A stretch of 60,737 bases of DNA from Streptomyces phaeochromogenes (GCF_001418655.1 NZ_LIQZ01000108.1:1-60737), one strand, 5' to 3'. Counted from the stretch's first letter, positions 1 to 8,750 are shown. Program-made: numbers and translations. The notes: a model not told the origin generated them from the letters alone.

Positions 1-60
1 AACCCACCCGCCCCGCCCCGCCGGGCCAGACAAGGCCGGGCCAGGCCAGGCCAGACCGGC

Positions 61-1371
61 CTACGCCGGAACGTGCACCGTCTCCACCCGGCTCGCCACG
101 AGCCGTTCCCGCTCACGCCGAGCCGCCTGCTTCCTCAACCGCAAGATCTGACTCACCCCGAACGCCTGCAGAACGAACACCACGGAGAACGCGACCGAGT
201 AGTCACCCCCGGTGGCATCCAACAGCACCCCGATCGCGAACAACGTCGTCATGGAGGCGACGAAACCACCCATGTTGGTGATGCCGGAGGCAGTCCCCTG
301 ACGCTCCGGCGGATTCGCGGGCCGCGCGAAGTCGAACCCGAGCATCGACGCGGGCCCGCACGCACCGAGGACCACACACAGCACGATCAGCAGCCACATC
401 GGCGCATGGTCCGCGGGATAGGCGAGCGTCGCGCCCCACACGACGGCCGTCGACAGCACCGTACCGAGCGCCAGCGGCAGCCGCGCCGCATGGTGCCGGG
501 CGACGATCTGCCCGTACACGAGGCCGACGAACATGTTGGAGAGCACGACCAGCGTGAGGAGTTCGCCGGCCGCCGCCCGGGACAGGCCCTGGGCCTCGAC
601 GAGGAACGGCAGCCCCCACAGCAGCAGGAACACCATCGCCGGGAACTGCGTCGTGAAGTGCACCCACAGCCCGAGCCGGGTACCGGGCTCCCGCCAGGAC
701 GCCGCGATCTGGCGGCGTACGTACGCGGCTCCGTGGTGCGGGAAGGGCTCCGGCTCGTGTCCCTCGGGGTGGTCCTTCAGGAACAGCAGCATCAGGACGA
801 GGACGACAACACCGGCGACCGAGCTGCCCGCGAAGGCTGCCGTCCAGCCGACTCCGTGCAGCAGCCGGGCGATGACGAGCGTCGAGACGAGGTTGCCCGC
901 CATGCCGACCAGGCCGGCGAGCTGCGCGACCATCGGCCCGCGCCGGGCCGGGAACCAGCGCGAGCCGAGACGCAGCACGCTGATGAACGTCATCGCGTCA
1001 CCGCACCCGAGCAGCGCGCGCGAGGCGAGCGCCATCCCGTACGAGGGCGAGAGCGCGAAGCCCAGCTGCCCGATCGTGAACAGGACGACGCCGAGGGTCA
1101 GCACCTTCTTGGTGCCGAGCCGGTCGACCATCAGGCCGACGGGTATCTGCATGCCCGCGTAGACGAGGAGCTGCAGGATCGAGAAGGTCGAGAGCGCGGA
1201 GGCGTTGACGTGGAAGCGGTCGGCGGCATCGAGGCCGGCCACCCCCAGCGACGTACGGAAGATGACCGCGACGAAGTAGACGGAGACGCCGACCGACCAG
1301 ACCGTGACCGCGCGACGGCCGCCGGGCGGATCACCGGGGAGGGTGAGCGCCGAGGAGGAGGACGAGCTCAT
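61..1371 (-). CDS. MFS transporter
   Basis: A 436-residue major facilitator superfamily permease with about twelve hydrophobic segments. The first begins near residue 20, and a typical loop with LMVDRLGTKKVL follows the second helix, matching the conserved MFS loop 2-3 motif. A long polar loop (around residues 205-235) separates the two six-helix halves. The N-terminus starts with a serine run. The ATG overlaps the stop of the upstream GntR gene by 4 bp, so the two are translationally coupled and the regulator probably controls this permease. Substrate cannot be read from the sequence. Organic-acid and drug exporters are both known next to GntR/FCD regulators. Confidence 0.85.
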   Translation of the reverse strand: MSSSSSSALTLPGDPPGGRRAVTVWSVGVSVYFVAVIFRTSLGVAGLDAADRFHVNASALSTFSILQLLVYAGMQIPVGLMVDRLGTKKVLTLGVVLFTIGQLGFALSPSYGMALASRALLGCGDAMTFISVLRLGSRWFPARRGPMVAQLAGLVGMAGNLVSTLVIARLLHGVGWTAAFAGSSVAGVVVLVLMLLFLKDHPEGHEPEPFPHHGAAYVRRQIAASWREPGTRLGLWVHFTTQFPAMVFLLLWGLPFLVEAQGLSRAAAGELLTLVVLSNMFVGLVYGQIVARHHAARLPLALGTVLSTAVVWGATLAYPADHAPMWLLIVLCVVLGACGPASMLGFDFARPANPPERQGTASGITNMGGFVASMTTLFAIGVLLDATGGDYSVAFSVVFVLQAFGVSQILRLRKQAARRERERLVASRVETVHVPA

Positions 1372-2018
1372 CGGACGTCCCCCCGCGCCAGGTTGGAGAA
1401 CCAGCTGACGTGGCGGTGGACCAGGGAGACGGCCGCCTCCGCGTCGCCGGAGCGCAGCGCGTCGAGGATCTCCTGGTGCTCGGTGAGCGTCTTGGTGATC
1501 CGGTCGGGGTGGGCGTGCATCACGGCGACGCCCATCCTCAACTGGCGGTCGCGCAGCTGGTCGTAGAGGCGGGAGAGGATCTCGTTGCCCCCGCTACGGA
1601 CGATCTCGGCGTGGAAGCAGCGGTCGGTGACGGCGGCTCCGGACAGATCGCCGGCGGCGGCCTGCTCCTTCTGCTTCGCCAGGAGTTCGGTGAGGCGCTC
1701 GATCAGCGCGGGGGAGGCCGGGACCGCCTTGCGGATGGCGTGCTCCTCGACGAGCTGCCGGGTCTCGACCACGTCCGCGATCTCCTGCGCGGAGACGGGC
1801 AGCACGAGGGCGCCCTTCTTCGGGTAGAGCCGGATCAGGCCCTCGACCTCCAGCTTGAGCAGCGCCTCGCGCACGGGAGTCCGTGAAACCCCGACCGCGT
1901 CGGCCAGTTCGCCCTCGGTGAGCAGGGTCCCGCCCTCGTAACGACGCTCCAGCACAGCCTGCTTGACGTGCGCGTAGACGCGTTCGGCGGCGGGGGGTTG
2001 CTTCACTGCCAAAGACAT
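1368..2018 (-). CDS. GntR-family transcriptional regulator (FCD type)
   Basis: A 216-residue regulator. The N-terminal winged helix-turn-helix (about residues 10-75) has the GntR signature ERVYAHVKQAVLERRY and GVSRTPVREALLKLE. The all-helical C-terminal half, with histidines in the EEHAIRK and FHAEIVR segments, looks like an FCD ligand-binding domain. The frame stays open upstream to 2186, but the residues there are not GntR-like, so I start at the ATG at 2018 (MSLAVKQPP). It overlaps the downstream MFS gene by 4 bp and probably regulates it. The AT-richer stretch just upstream (TTGTATCTATGATG, minus strand) is a reasonable place for promoter or operator. The ligand is unknown. Confidence 0.85.
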   Translation of the reverse strand: MSLAVKQPPAAERVYAHVKQAVLERRYEGGTLLTEGELADAVGVSRTPVREALLKLEVEGLIRLYPKKGALVLPVSAQEIADVVETRQLVEEHAIRKAVPASPALIERLTELLAKQKEQAAAGDLSGAAVTDRCFHAEIVRSGGNEILSRLYDQLRDRQLRMGVAVMHAHPDRITKTLTEHQEILDALRSGDAEAAVSLVHRHVSWFSNLARGDVR

Positions 2019-2203
2019 GGCGACATCATAGATACAACACGTACACATGGTCGCGGGCCGTCCAGGATTCGGACGAGCGGCACCCCGTACGAGGGGCCAA
2101 GTGCGGGCCGGGCGAGTGAACGGGCGAGTGACCGATAAAAAAAGGCACCCCAGTTCAGGAACCGCACATCCTTTTGTGCTACTCACATGTCACACAAGAA
2201 GGC

Positions 2204-2253
2204 GCCACTCTCAAGTGGCCACCATCCTGGGGCATTTGGCACCTTCGGTGCCT
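2204..2253 (+). promoter_or_regulatory. Two adjacent hairpins in the leader of the DD-transpeptidase gene
   Basis: GCCACT-ctca-AGTGGC (2204-2219) and GGCACC-ttc-GGTGCC (2239-2253) are perfect short stem-loops. They lie where the longest reading frame would code an odd His/Gly/Phe-rich N-terminus. They suggest this stretch is an untranslated leader and not coding. Function is unknown. Confidence 0.4.
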
Positions 2254-2276
2254 TCAACCTAATCGGGGTAATCGAC

Positions 2277-3173
2277 TTGATAACCGTCATAAAGGGCGCG
2301 CGGATTCGCAGAGCTGCCGCAGTGGTCGTCACCACCGGAGCCGTGCTCGCGACCGGGGCCCTCACAGCGGCGCCCGCGCAGGCCCTCGCGACCCCCACGG
2401 TCGTCGCCAAGGGCGGCTACGTGATGAACAACGGCACGGCCAAGACGCTCTACACGAAGGCCGCGGACACCCGCCGTTCCACCGGCTCCACGACGAAGAT
2501 CATGACCGCGAAGGTCGTGCTGTCGCAGCCGAACCTCAACCTGGACAGCAAGGTCACCATCCAGAAGGCGTACAGCGACTACATCGTCCGCAACAACGCC
2601 TCGTCGGCCCGGCTGATCGTCGGCGACAAGGTCACCGTCCGCCAGCTGCTGTACGGGCTGATGCTGCCGTCCGGCTGCGACGCCGCGTACGCGCTCGCCG
2701 ACAAGTTCGGCGCCGGCTCGACGCGTGCCGCCCGCGTGAAGTCGTTCATCGGCAAGATGAACAAGCAGGCCAAGGACCTCGGTCTGACGAACACGAAGTT
2801 CGACTCGTTCGACGGGATCGGCAACGGCTCGAACTACTCCACGCCGCGCGATCTGACGAAGATCGCCAGCAGCGCGATGAAGAGCGCCAACTTCCGCGCG
2901 ATCGTCAAGACGAAGAAGTACACGGCGAAGACCGTGACGAAGACCGGTGGCACCCGCACGATGGCGGCGTGGACCAACACCAACGGTCTACTCAACAGCT
3001 ACAGCGGCACCATCGGCGTGAAGACCGGCTCCGGCCCCGAGGCCAAGTACTGCCTGGTCTTCGCCGCGACCCGCAACGGGAAGACGGTGATCGGCACGGT
3101 GCTTGCCTCGTCGTCGATCTCGGCCCGCGAGTCGGACGCGAAGAAGCTGATGGACTACGCCTTCAAGAAGTAG
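2277..3173 (+). CDS. Streptomyces K15-type serine DD-transpeptidase (penicillin-binding protein, S11)
   Basis: Exported penicillin-interacting serine DD-peptidase acting on peptidoglycan stem peptides. Starting at TTG 2277 the product is 298 residues with a signal peptide (Arg-rich start, hydrophobic core, APAQA cleavage site), leaving a 262-residue mature enzyme. In mature numbering the active-site motifs fall at S35-T-T-K38, S96-G-C98 and K213-T-G. These are the positions, and the unusual SGC in place of SGN, known for the Streptomyces K15 DD-transpeptidase, so I call it an orthologue. The frame is open back to ATG 2187, but that extension contains two hairpins and lacks a ribosome site; the start is therefore uncertain. 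A strong terminator follows. Confidence 0.85.
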   Translation: MITVIKGARIRRAAAVVVTTGAVLATGALTAAPAQALATPTVVAKGGYVMNNGTAKTLYTKAADTRRSTGSTTKIMTAKVVLSQPNLNLDSKVTIQKAYSDYIVRNNASSARLIVGDKVTVRQLLYGLMLPSGCDAAYALADKFGAGSTRAARVKSFIGKMNKQAKDLGLTNTKFDSFDGIGNGSNYSTPRDLTKIASSAMKSANFRAIVKTKKYTAKTVTKTGGTRTMAAWTNTNGLLNSYSGTIGVKTGSGPEAKYCLVFAATRNGKTVIGTVLASSSISARESDAKKLMDYAFKK

Positions 3174-3186
3174 GCGAACCACTCCG

Positions 3187-3224
3187 CGCAGAGGGGGACG
3201 GGCTTCGGCTCGTCCCCCTCTGCG
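3187..3224 (+). terminator. Terminator after the DD-transpeptidase
   Basis: Perfect 14-bp stem (CGCAGAGGGGGACG with its complement), 10-nt loop, 14 bp after the stop codon. There is no long T-tract, as is usual in Streptomyces. Confidence 0.7.
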
Positions 3225-3242
3225 GGTCGTACGTGGTTGCTC

Positions 3243-3329
3243 GCGCAGTTCCCCGCGCCCCCGAAGTTTTGGGGGCGCGGGGAACTGCGCAATCTTTTCG
3301 CTTTCAGGGGCGCGGGGAACTGCGCGACC
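3243..3329. repeat. GCGCAGTTCCCCGCGCCCC-type repeat, three arms
   Basis: Two arms (3243-3262 and 3271-3290) form a perfect 20-bp inverted repeat around an 8-nt loop. A third arm (3306-3329) lies in the same direction as the second. A 24-nt inverted copy of this third arm occurs at 28747-28770. The repeat sits between convergent genes, so it may end transcription from both sides. Confidence 0.75.
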
Positions 3330-3356
3330 AGCCCCCACCGCCCCGCAGCCGAGCCA

Positions 3357-4865
3357 CTACCCCCAGGTGATCAACCGCTTGGGCTGCTCCAGGATCGCCG
3401 CCACGTCCGCCAGCACCTTGGAGCCCAGCTCCCCGTCCACCAGGCGGTGGTCGAAGGACAACGCCAGCGTCGTCACCTGACGAGGCTTGACCTTGCCCTT
3501 GTGGACCCACGGCTGGAGTTTGATCGAGCCGACGGCGAGGATCGCGGACTCGCCGGGATTGAGAATCGGCGTACCCGTGTCGACGCCGAACACACCGACG
3601 TTCGTGATCGTCACCGTGCCGCCCTGCATCGCCGCCGGTGACGTCTTGCCGTCGCGGGCGGTGGCGACCAGTTCTCCGAGCGATTCGGCGAGCTGGGGCA
3701 GGGTCTTGGCGTGGGCGTCCTTGATGTTCGGGACGATCAGGCCGCGGGGCGTGGCGGCGGCGATGCCCAGGTTCACATAGTGCTTCTGGACGATCTCCTG
3801 GTTGGCCTCGTCCCACGAGGCGTTGACCTCCGGGTGGCGCTTGATGGCGACCAGCAGGGCCTTGGCGATCAGGAGCAGCGGATTGACCCGCAGCCCCTGG
3901 AGCTCCTTGTCCTGCTTCAGTTCCTCGACCAGCTTCATCGTGCGCGTCACGTCCACCGTGACGAACTCGGTGACGTGCGGCGCGGTGAACGCCGAGCCCA
4001 CCATCGCGGCAGCGGTCGCCTTCCGGACGCCCTTGACCGGGATACGGGTCTCCCGGGCGCCGTCGTACGTGACGACCGGGGCCGGAGCCGGAGCCCGGAC
4101 GGGAGCCGGCGCCGACGCGGGCGCTGCCGTGGCCGGGGTCTCCACGGGAGCGGCCGGGGCCACCGCCGCGTGCACGTCCTCGCGCGTGATGATCCCGTCG
4201 GGACCGGACGGCGTGACCGTCGCCAGGTCGACGCCGAGGTCCTTGGCGAGCTTGCGCACCGGCGGCTTGGCGAGCGGGCGTGCCGCCACAGCCGCGTGCC
4301 CGTGTCCGTTCAGCTCGCTCTGGACGGCCACCTTCGCCGCGGCGGCCTCGGGCTGCTGGGCCGGAACTCCCCTGCGGGGGCGGCGCTTGGTGGAGGACTC
4401 CGCGACCCCGTACCCGACGAGGACCGGCGTGCGGCCCGCGGGCTTGGGCTTCTCCTCGGAAGCCGCGGGCTTCTGCGGAGGAGCTTCGGTGCGCTCGGCG
4501 GGAGCCGCCGGAGCGGACGGGGTTGCCGGAGCCGACGCGGCGGGCGCCGACGCGGCCGGGGCCTGCGCCTCGGCCGGCGACGCTGCCGGAGCGGCTCCGC
4601 CGTCCACGTCCACCGCGATGATCACCTGGCCGACGTCCACCGTCGTCCCCTCGGGGAAGCGCAGCTCGTGCACCACCCCGTCGAAGGGAATCGGCAGCTC
4701 GACGGCGGCCTTGGCGGTCTCGACCTCGCAGACCACCTGGCCGTCGGTGACCGTGTCACCGGCCTTGACGTACCACTTGAGGATCTCGGCCTCGGTCAGA
4801 CCCTCGCCCACGTCGGGCATCTTGAACTCGCGAAGTCCCGAGGCAGTCTCAGTCATCGTCGTCAC
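3357..4865 (-). CDS. bkdH: Branched-chain 2-oxoacid dehydrogenase E2 (dihydrolipoamide acyltransferase), first cluster
   Basis: 502-residue E2 core of the branched-chain 2-oxoacid dehydrogenase complex, moving acyl groups from E1 to CoA via lipoyllysine. Residues about 15-90 are one lipoyl domain with the lysine in VETAKAAVE. An Ala/Pro-rich linker follows, then a peripheral subunit-binding domain (VRKLAKDLGVDLATV, SGPDGIITREDV). The C-terminal catalytic domain ends with the active-site motif HRLVDG. The GTG start at 4865 is preceded by GAGGAGAGG, which also overlaps the end of the E1-beta gene; an in-frame ATG at 4856 is the alternative. Last gene of the operon E1-alpha, E1-beta, E2. The product feeds isobutyryl-, isovaleryl- and methylbutyryl-CoA to branched fatty acids. 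The bkdF/G/H naming follows S. avermitilis and is my assignment. Confidence 0.9.
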   Translation of the reverse strand: MTTMTETASGLREFKMPDVGEGLTEAEILKWYVKAGDTVTDGQVVCEVETAKAAVELPIPFDGVVHELRFPEGTTVDVGQVIIAVDVDGGAAPAASPAEAQAPAASAPAASAPATPSAPAAPAERTEAPPQKPAASEEKPKPAGRTPVLVGYGVAESSTKRRPRRGVPAQQPEAAAAKVAVQSELNGHGHAAVAARPLAKPPVRKLAKDLGVDLATVTPSGPDGIITREDVHAAVAPAAPVETPATAAPASAPAPVRAPAPAPVVTYDGARETRIPVKGVRKATAAAMVGSAFTAPHVTEFVTVDVTRTMKLVEELKQDKELQGLRVNPLLLIAKALLVAIKRHPEVNASWDEANQEIVQKHYVNLGIAAATPRGLIVPNIKDAHAKTLPQLAESLGELVATARDGKTSPAAMQGGTVTITNVGVFGVDTGTPILNPGESAILAVGSIKLQPWVHKGKVKPRQVTTLALSFDHRLVDGELGSKVLADVAAILEQPKRLITWG

Positions 4866-4875
4866 GACCCTCTCC

Positions 4876-5856
4876 TCAGTACGCCAGCGAGCGGTCGACG
4901 GCGTCGAGCACCCGGTCCAGGCCAGGCAGGTACTCCTCCTCCAGCCGTGCCGGCGGGTACGGGGCGTGATAGCCGCCGACCCTCAGCACGGGTGCCTCCA
5001 GGTGGTAGAAGCACCGCTCCGTGATCCGGGCCGCGATCTCCGCGCCCGTCCCCAGGAACACCGGTGCCTCGTGGACCACGACCAGGCGGCGGGTCTTCTC
5101 GACCGAGGCCTGGATGGAGTCGAAGTCGATGGGGGACATGGACCGCAGGTCCACCACTTCGAGGGACTTGCCCTCCTCCTGGGCGGCGGACGCGACCTCC
5201 TGGCAGACCTTCACCATCGGGCCGTACGCGGCCAGTGTGAGGTCGCTGCCCTCGCGCACCACGCGCGCCTTGTGCAGCGGGCCGGGGATCGCCTCGCGGT
5301 TCACCTCGGACTTGTCCCAGTAGCGCCGCTTCGGCTCGAAGAAGATCACCGGGTCGTCGCTCTGGATGGCCTGCTGCATCATCCAGTACGCGTCGGAGGC
5401 GTTCGAGGGCGAGACGACCTTGAGGCCCGCGACGTGCGCGAACAGGGCCTCCGGGGACTCGGAGTGGTGCTCGACCGCGCCGATGCCACCGCCGTACGGA
5501 ATGCGGATCACGACGGGGAGCTTGATCTTGCCGAGCGCCCGCGCGTGCATCTTCGCGAGCTGCGTGACGATCTGGTCGTACGCCGGGAAGACGAAGCCGT
5601 CGAACTGGATCTCCACGACCGGGCGGTAGCCACGCAGCGCGAGGCCGATCGCCGTGCCGACGATGCCCGACTCGGCGAGCGGGGTGTCGATGACCCGCTC
5701 CTCGCCGAAGTCCTTCTGCAGACCGTCGGTCACCCGGAACACGCCGCCGAGCTTGCCGACGTCCTCGCCCATGATCAGGACCTTGGGGTCGGCGTCGAGG
5801 GCCGTGCGCAGCGATTCGTTGATCGCCTTGGCCAATGCCATCTTTTCCGCGGTCAT
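4876..5856 (-). CDS. bkdG: Branched-chain 2-oxoacid dehydrogenase E1 beta subunit, first cluster
   Basis: 326 residues, full length for the E1-beta family. It contains the conserved N-terminal MGEDVGKLGGVF and FGEERVIDTPLAESGIVGTAIG segments, then RIPYGGGIGAVEHHSES and the C-terminal transketolase domain (residues about 195-315). It pairs with E1-alpha to decarboxylate branched-chain 2-oxoacids with thiamine diphosphate. The start lies 2 bp after the E1-alpha stop, with a GGGGAGGG ribosome site inside the end of that gene, so translation is coupled. Confidence 0.9.
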   Translation of the reverse strand: MTAEKMALAKAINESLRTALDADPKVLIMGEDVGKLGGVFRVTDGLQKDFGEERVIDTPLAESGIVGTAIGLALRGYRPVVEIQFDGFVFPAYDQIVTQLAKMHARALGKIKLPVVIRIPYGGGIGAVEHHSESPEALFAHVAGLKVVSPSNASDAYWMMQQAIQSDDPVIFFEPKRRYWDKSEVNREAIPGPLHKARVVREGSDLTLAAYGPMVKVCQEVASAAQEEGKSLEVVDLRSMSPIDFDSIQASVEKTRRLVVVHEAPVFLGTGAEIAARITERCFYHLEAPVLRVGGYHAPYPPARLEEEYLPGLDRVLDAVDRSLAY

Positions 5857-5858
5857 CG

Positions 5859-7025
5859 CTACTTGCCCTCCCCTTCATCGGCGAACGACGCCTGGTAGGC
5901 GGCGAACTGGGCCCGCTCCTCGTCGACGAGCGCGTGCCCGTCCGCGTACACGTTCTCGAAGATGGCGAAGTGGTCCGGGTCCGGCATGGCTCGGACCGCT
6001 TCGCGCACTCGCCTTCCCAACGCCTCGCTCTCGGCTTCGAGTTCCGCGAAGAATCCCTCGTCCGCGTGGTTTGAAGCCTCCAGGTACGTACGCAGGCGCT
6101 GGATCGGGTCCTTCGCCTCCCACGCCTCGCGCTCCTCGTCGGCCCGGTACTTGGTCGGGTCGTCGGAGGTGGTGTGGGCGCCCATGCGGTACGTGTACGC
6201 CTCGACGAGGGTGGGACCCTCGCCCCGGCGGGCGCGCTCCAGGGCCCACTTGGTGACGGCGAGGCACGCGAGGACGTCGTTGCCGTCGACGCGGACGCCC
6301 GGGAAGCCGTAGCCCTGCGCGCGCTGGTAGAGCGGCACGCGGCTCTGGCGCTCGGTGGGCTCGGAGATGGCCCACTGGTTGTTCTGGCAGAAGAACACGA
6401 CGGGAGCGTTGTAGACCGCGGAGAAGGTGAACGATTCAGCGACGTCGCCCTGGCTGGAGGCGCCGTCCCCGAAGTACGCGATCACGGCCGAGTCGGCGCC
6501 GTCCTTGGCCACGCCCATGGCGTAGCCGGTGGCGTGCAGCGTCTGCGAGCCGATGACGATCGTGTAGAGGTGGAAGTTGTTGCTGTTCGGGTCCCAGCCG
6601 CCGTTGTTCACGCCGCGGAACATGCCGAGGAGGTTGGTCGGGTCGACCCCGCGGCACCAGGCCACGCCGTGCTCACGGTAGGTCGGGAAGACGTAGTCGT
6701 CCTCGCGGGTGGCCCGTCCGGAGCCGATCTGGGCGGCCTCCTGGCCGAGCAGCGAGGCCCACAGGCCCAGCTCGCCCTGGCGCTGCAGGGAGGTGGCCTC
6801 GGCGTCGAAGCGGCGGGTGAGCACCATGTCGCGGTACAGGCCGCGGAGCTCTTCGGGGGTGATGTCGGCTACGTACGCGTCATATTCGCCATTCTTGACG
6901 CGCTTGCCCTCGGGCGTCAGCAGCTGTACGAGCTCGGGCTGGGCGCCCGGCGGCTTCTTCGCAGCGGTGCGCTTGGTACCGGCGCTGCGTCGCGGCTTGC
7001 GCGCGGCAGTGCTCTCCACGGTCAC
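5859..7025 (-). CDS. bkdF: Branched-chain 2-oxoacid dehydrogenase E1 alpha subunit, first cluster
   Basis: 388 residues from GTG 7025, which has GGAGGAG seven bases upstream; the frame runs on to 7163 but the added residues are not E1-like. The N-terminus has a basic Lys/Arg/Ala tail (RKPRRSAGTKRTAAKKPPG) before the catalytic domain. The thiamine diphosphate motif begins at YFGDGASSQGD and closes with CQNNQ. The loop YRMGAHTTSDDPTKYR is the conserved E1-alpha phosphorylation-loop region, present although bacteria lack the kinase. First gene of a three-gene operon, divergent from a response regulator across a 380-bp gap. Confidence 0.9.
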   Translation of the reverse strand: MTVESTAARKPRRSAGTKRTAAKKPPGAQPELVQLLTPEGKRVKNGEYDAYVADITPEELRGLYRDMVLTRRFDAEATSLQRQGELGLWASLLGQEAAQIGSGRATREDDYVFPTYREHGVAWCRGVDPTNLLGMFRGVNNGGWDPNSNNFHLYTIVIGSQTLHATGYAMGVAKDGADSAVIAYFGDGASSQGDVAESFTFSAVYNAPVVFFCQNNQWAISEPTERQSRVPLYQRAQGYGFPGVRVDGNDVLACLAVTKWALERARRGEGPTLVEAYTYRMGAHTTSDDPTKYRADEEREAWEAKDPIQRLRTYLEASNHADEGFFAELEAESEALGRRVREAVRAMPDPDHFAIFENVYADGHALVDEERAQFAAYQASFADEGEGK

Positions 7026-7405
7026 GTGTGCTCCTCCGTCGGTCCGGTCCCCGGGGTTGCCGGGTGACCAGTGCGGCTCGCCTGATCTCCGCACCCGCGC
7101 ACGGGGTGGGTGCGCTCGGCCGGGAACAGGCGTGACAGGTGCCCCGGCGAGCGCCCTGCACATAGCACGTTACCCAGTGCTCCACATTTCTGTGAAACCC
7201 CTCCTGACCTGCGTTTTTGCTTGGATTTCCGAGTACTTTCCACTCGGACTTCCAAGTACTTCGCGCCGATCCGGAACAGTCGCTGGTCAGAGCACTGGTT
7301 ACAGCCTGGCAGGGGGCCGGAACACCGGCACGTTATCCCGGTCACCCCGGGGACGGGAAGAGTCAGACCGGGGCGGCCGGAAAGATCGTGTGTGAGACTG
7401 GCTCC
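7026..7405. other. Divergent intergenic region between bkdF and the response regulator
   Basis: 380 bp without a convincing gene. It must hold both promoters. Visible elements are AGCAC-n8-GTGCT at 7164-7181 and a larger imperfect dyad at 7220-7256, listed separately. A GTG at 7388 is an alternative start for the response regulator. Confidence 0.6.
7220..7256. promoter_or_regulatory. Imperfect 15-bp inverted repeat upstream of bkdF and the response regulator
   Basis: Arms CTTGGATTTCCGAGT and ACTCGGACTTCCAAG, 7-bp spacer, 12 of 15 positions paired. Each arm also continues into RAGTACTT, giving a direct-repeat component. It is about 190 bp from the bkdF start and 150 bp from the regulator start. 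It is suited to a dimeric regulator, possibly the response regulator itself. Confidence 0.45.
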
Positions 7406-8068
7406 GTGCGCGAAGAAGGAAAAATCACTGTATTTCTTCTCGACGACCATGAGGTGGTCCGCCGGGGTGTGCACGAGTTGCTCTCGGTGGAGGACGACTT
7501 CGAAGTGGTCGGCGAGGCGGGTACGGCGGCCGACGCACTGGTGCGAATTCCGGCCACCCACCCGGACGTCGCCGTCCTCGACGTACGCCTGCCGGACGGC
7601 AGCGGGGTCGAGGTGTGCCGCGAGATCCGCTCCCGGGACGAAAGCATCAAATGCCTGATGCTGACGTCATACGCCGACGACGAGGCCCTCTTCGACGCGA
7701 TCATGGCGGGCGCCTCGGGCTACGTCCTCAAGGCGATCCGCGGCGAGGAGCTGCTCTCGGCGGTCCGTGACGTCGCCGCCGGCAAGTCCCTGCTCGACCC
7801 GGAAGCCACCGCCCGCGTGCTGGAGCGGCTGCGCGACGGAGGCAGCGCCAAGGGCGACACCCGGCTCGCGAGCCTCACCGACCAGGAGCGCAGGATCCTC
7901 GACCTGATCGGCGAGGGGCTCACCAATCGCGTGATCGGCGAGCGGCTCCATCTCGCCGAGAAGACGATCAAGAACTACGTCTCCAGTCTGCTGTCCAAAC
8001 TCGGCATGGAGCGACGTGCGCAGGCAGCCGCCTATGTGGCCCGGATGCAGGCGGAGAAGCAGCGCTGA
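7406..8068 (+). CDS. NarL/LuxR-family response regulator, orphan
   Basis: 220 residues from GTG 7406. The receiver domain (about 1-120) has the acidic pair at D13-D14, the phospho-acceptor D59 in VLDVRLPDG and the conserved lysine in GYVLKAIRG. The C-terminal LuxR helix-turn-helix (about 150-215) reads [15 protein letters not shown] and [15 protein letters not shown]. No histidine kinase lies nearby, so it is an orphan in this window. It is divergent from the first bkd operon and might regulate it, but that is inference. An alternative GTG at 7388 adds six residues and has GGAAAG upstream. Confidence 0.88.
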   Translation: MREEGKITVFLLDDHEVVRRGVHELLSVEDDFEVVGEAGTAADALVRIPATHPDVAVLDVRLPDGSGVEVCREIRSRDESIKCLMLTSYADDEALFDAIMAGASGYVLKAIRGEELLSAVRDVAAGKSLLDPEATARVLERLRDGGSAKGDTRLASLTDQERRILDLIGEGLTNRVIGERLHLAEKTIKNYVSSLLSKLGMERRAQAAAYVARMQAEKQR

Positions 8069-8086
8069 GCTTTCCCCGCCCGCCGC

Positions 8087-8235
8087 CCTCCACGTAGGGC
8101 CGTGTCGAGTTTTCCGCGCTCTCCGTAGAGGCCGATCGGCACTGCGCGGACACCGTCCGGCACTCCGTGGAGGCCGTTCACGTCCGGCACTCCGTAGAGG
8201 CCCCTTATTCAGGACTTATGTCCCTCCGTGGAGGG
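8087..8235 (+). repeat. Five imperfect copies of TCCGTRGAGGCC
   Basis: Three near-identical 12-mers start at 8122, 8164 and 8191. Looser copies lie at about 8087 (CTCCACGTAGGGCC) and 8225 (TCCGTGGAGGG). They fill the gap between the response regulator and the next gene. Spacing varies (27-42 bp), so it is not a simple tandem array. Role unknown. Confidence 0.45.
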
Positions 8236-8282
8236 TCGGGCGGCCCTTTCTCCGGCTCCCGCGGTGCAGCACATTGAGAGGC

Positions 8283-8705
8283 ATGCCGACCGACGAACAG
8301 CTCGCCGCCGGACTGCTCGGCCGCGTCCAGCACGGCCGCCTGGCGGCCAGCATGCGCGCGCTGCCCTTCCTGGCCACGGCCCGCCACATCGTGGTGGGCG
8401 GCCGTGTCCTGCTGCGGATCCACAAGGGGTACGGCCACCACCGGGCGTGCGCGGGAAGCGTCGTCGCGTACGGCGCGGACAACCTGGGCTCCCCGCGCGC
8501 GGGCGAGGGCCACTGGTCCGTCCAGGTCGTCGGCGTGTGCGAGCACGTCGAGCCGACCACCGCCCAGCTCGCGCTCTTCGGCCCGGCCCCGCGCCGCGTG
8601 GACGACGCGCCCTTCGAGCCGGTGTACCTGGAGGTCACGCCGGAGTTCGTCACCGTGCACTCGACGGACGGTGGCCTGGAGCTTGCACACCGGCACTTTC
8701 CGTGA
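8283..8705 (+). CDS. Pyridoxamine 5'-phosphate oxidase-like flavin-binding protein
   Basis: 140 residues from ATG 8283 with GAGAGG close upstream; a longer open frame to 8016 overlaps the regulator and is not used. The order LLGRVQHGRLAASMRALPFL, HIVVGGRVLLRI, VVAYGADNL, HWSVQVVGVCEHV and YLEVTPEFVTVHS resembles the split-barrel PNPOx-like family that binds FMN or F420. No catalytic pyridoxamine-oxidase signature is evident. Substrate unknown. It stands alone, 46 bp before an APH-fold kinase in the same direction. Confidence 0.65.
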   Translation: MPTDEQLAAGLLGRVQHGRLAASMRALPFLATARHIVVGGRVLLRIHKGYGHHRACAGSVVAYGADNLGSPRAGEGHWSVQVVGVCEHVEPTTAQLALFGPAPRRVDDAPFEPVYLEVTPEFVTVHSTDGGLELAHRHFP

Positions 8706-8750
8706 CAAGCCCGAGGTCAACGGCCTCTCCGGTGCCCTAACATCTGGCGC

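Noticed and set aside
1..60. GGCCAGGCCAGGCC repeats at the window start
   Set aside because: Too short and cut by the edge to call a repeat or terminator.
73..1566. 497-codon plus-strand frame opposite the MFS gene
   Set aside because: Arg/Glu/His-rich shadow typical of GC-rich antisense frames; no domain, and the opposite strand has a clear membrane protein.
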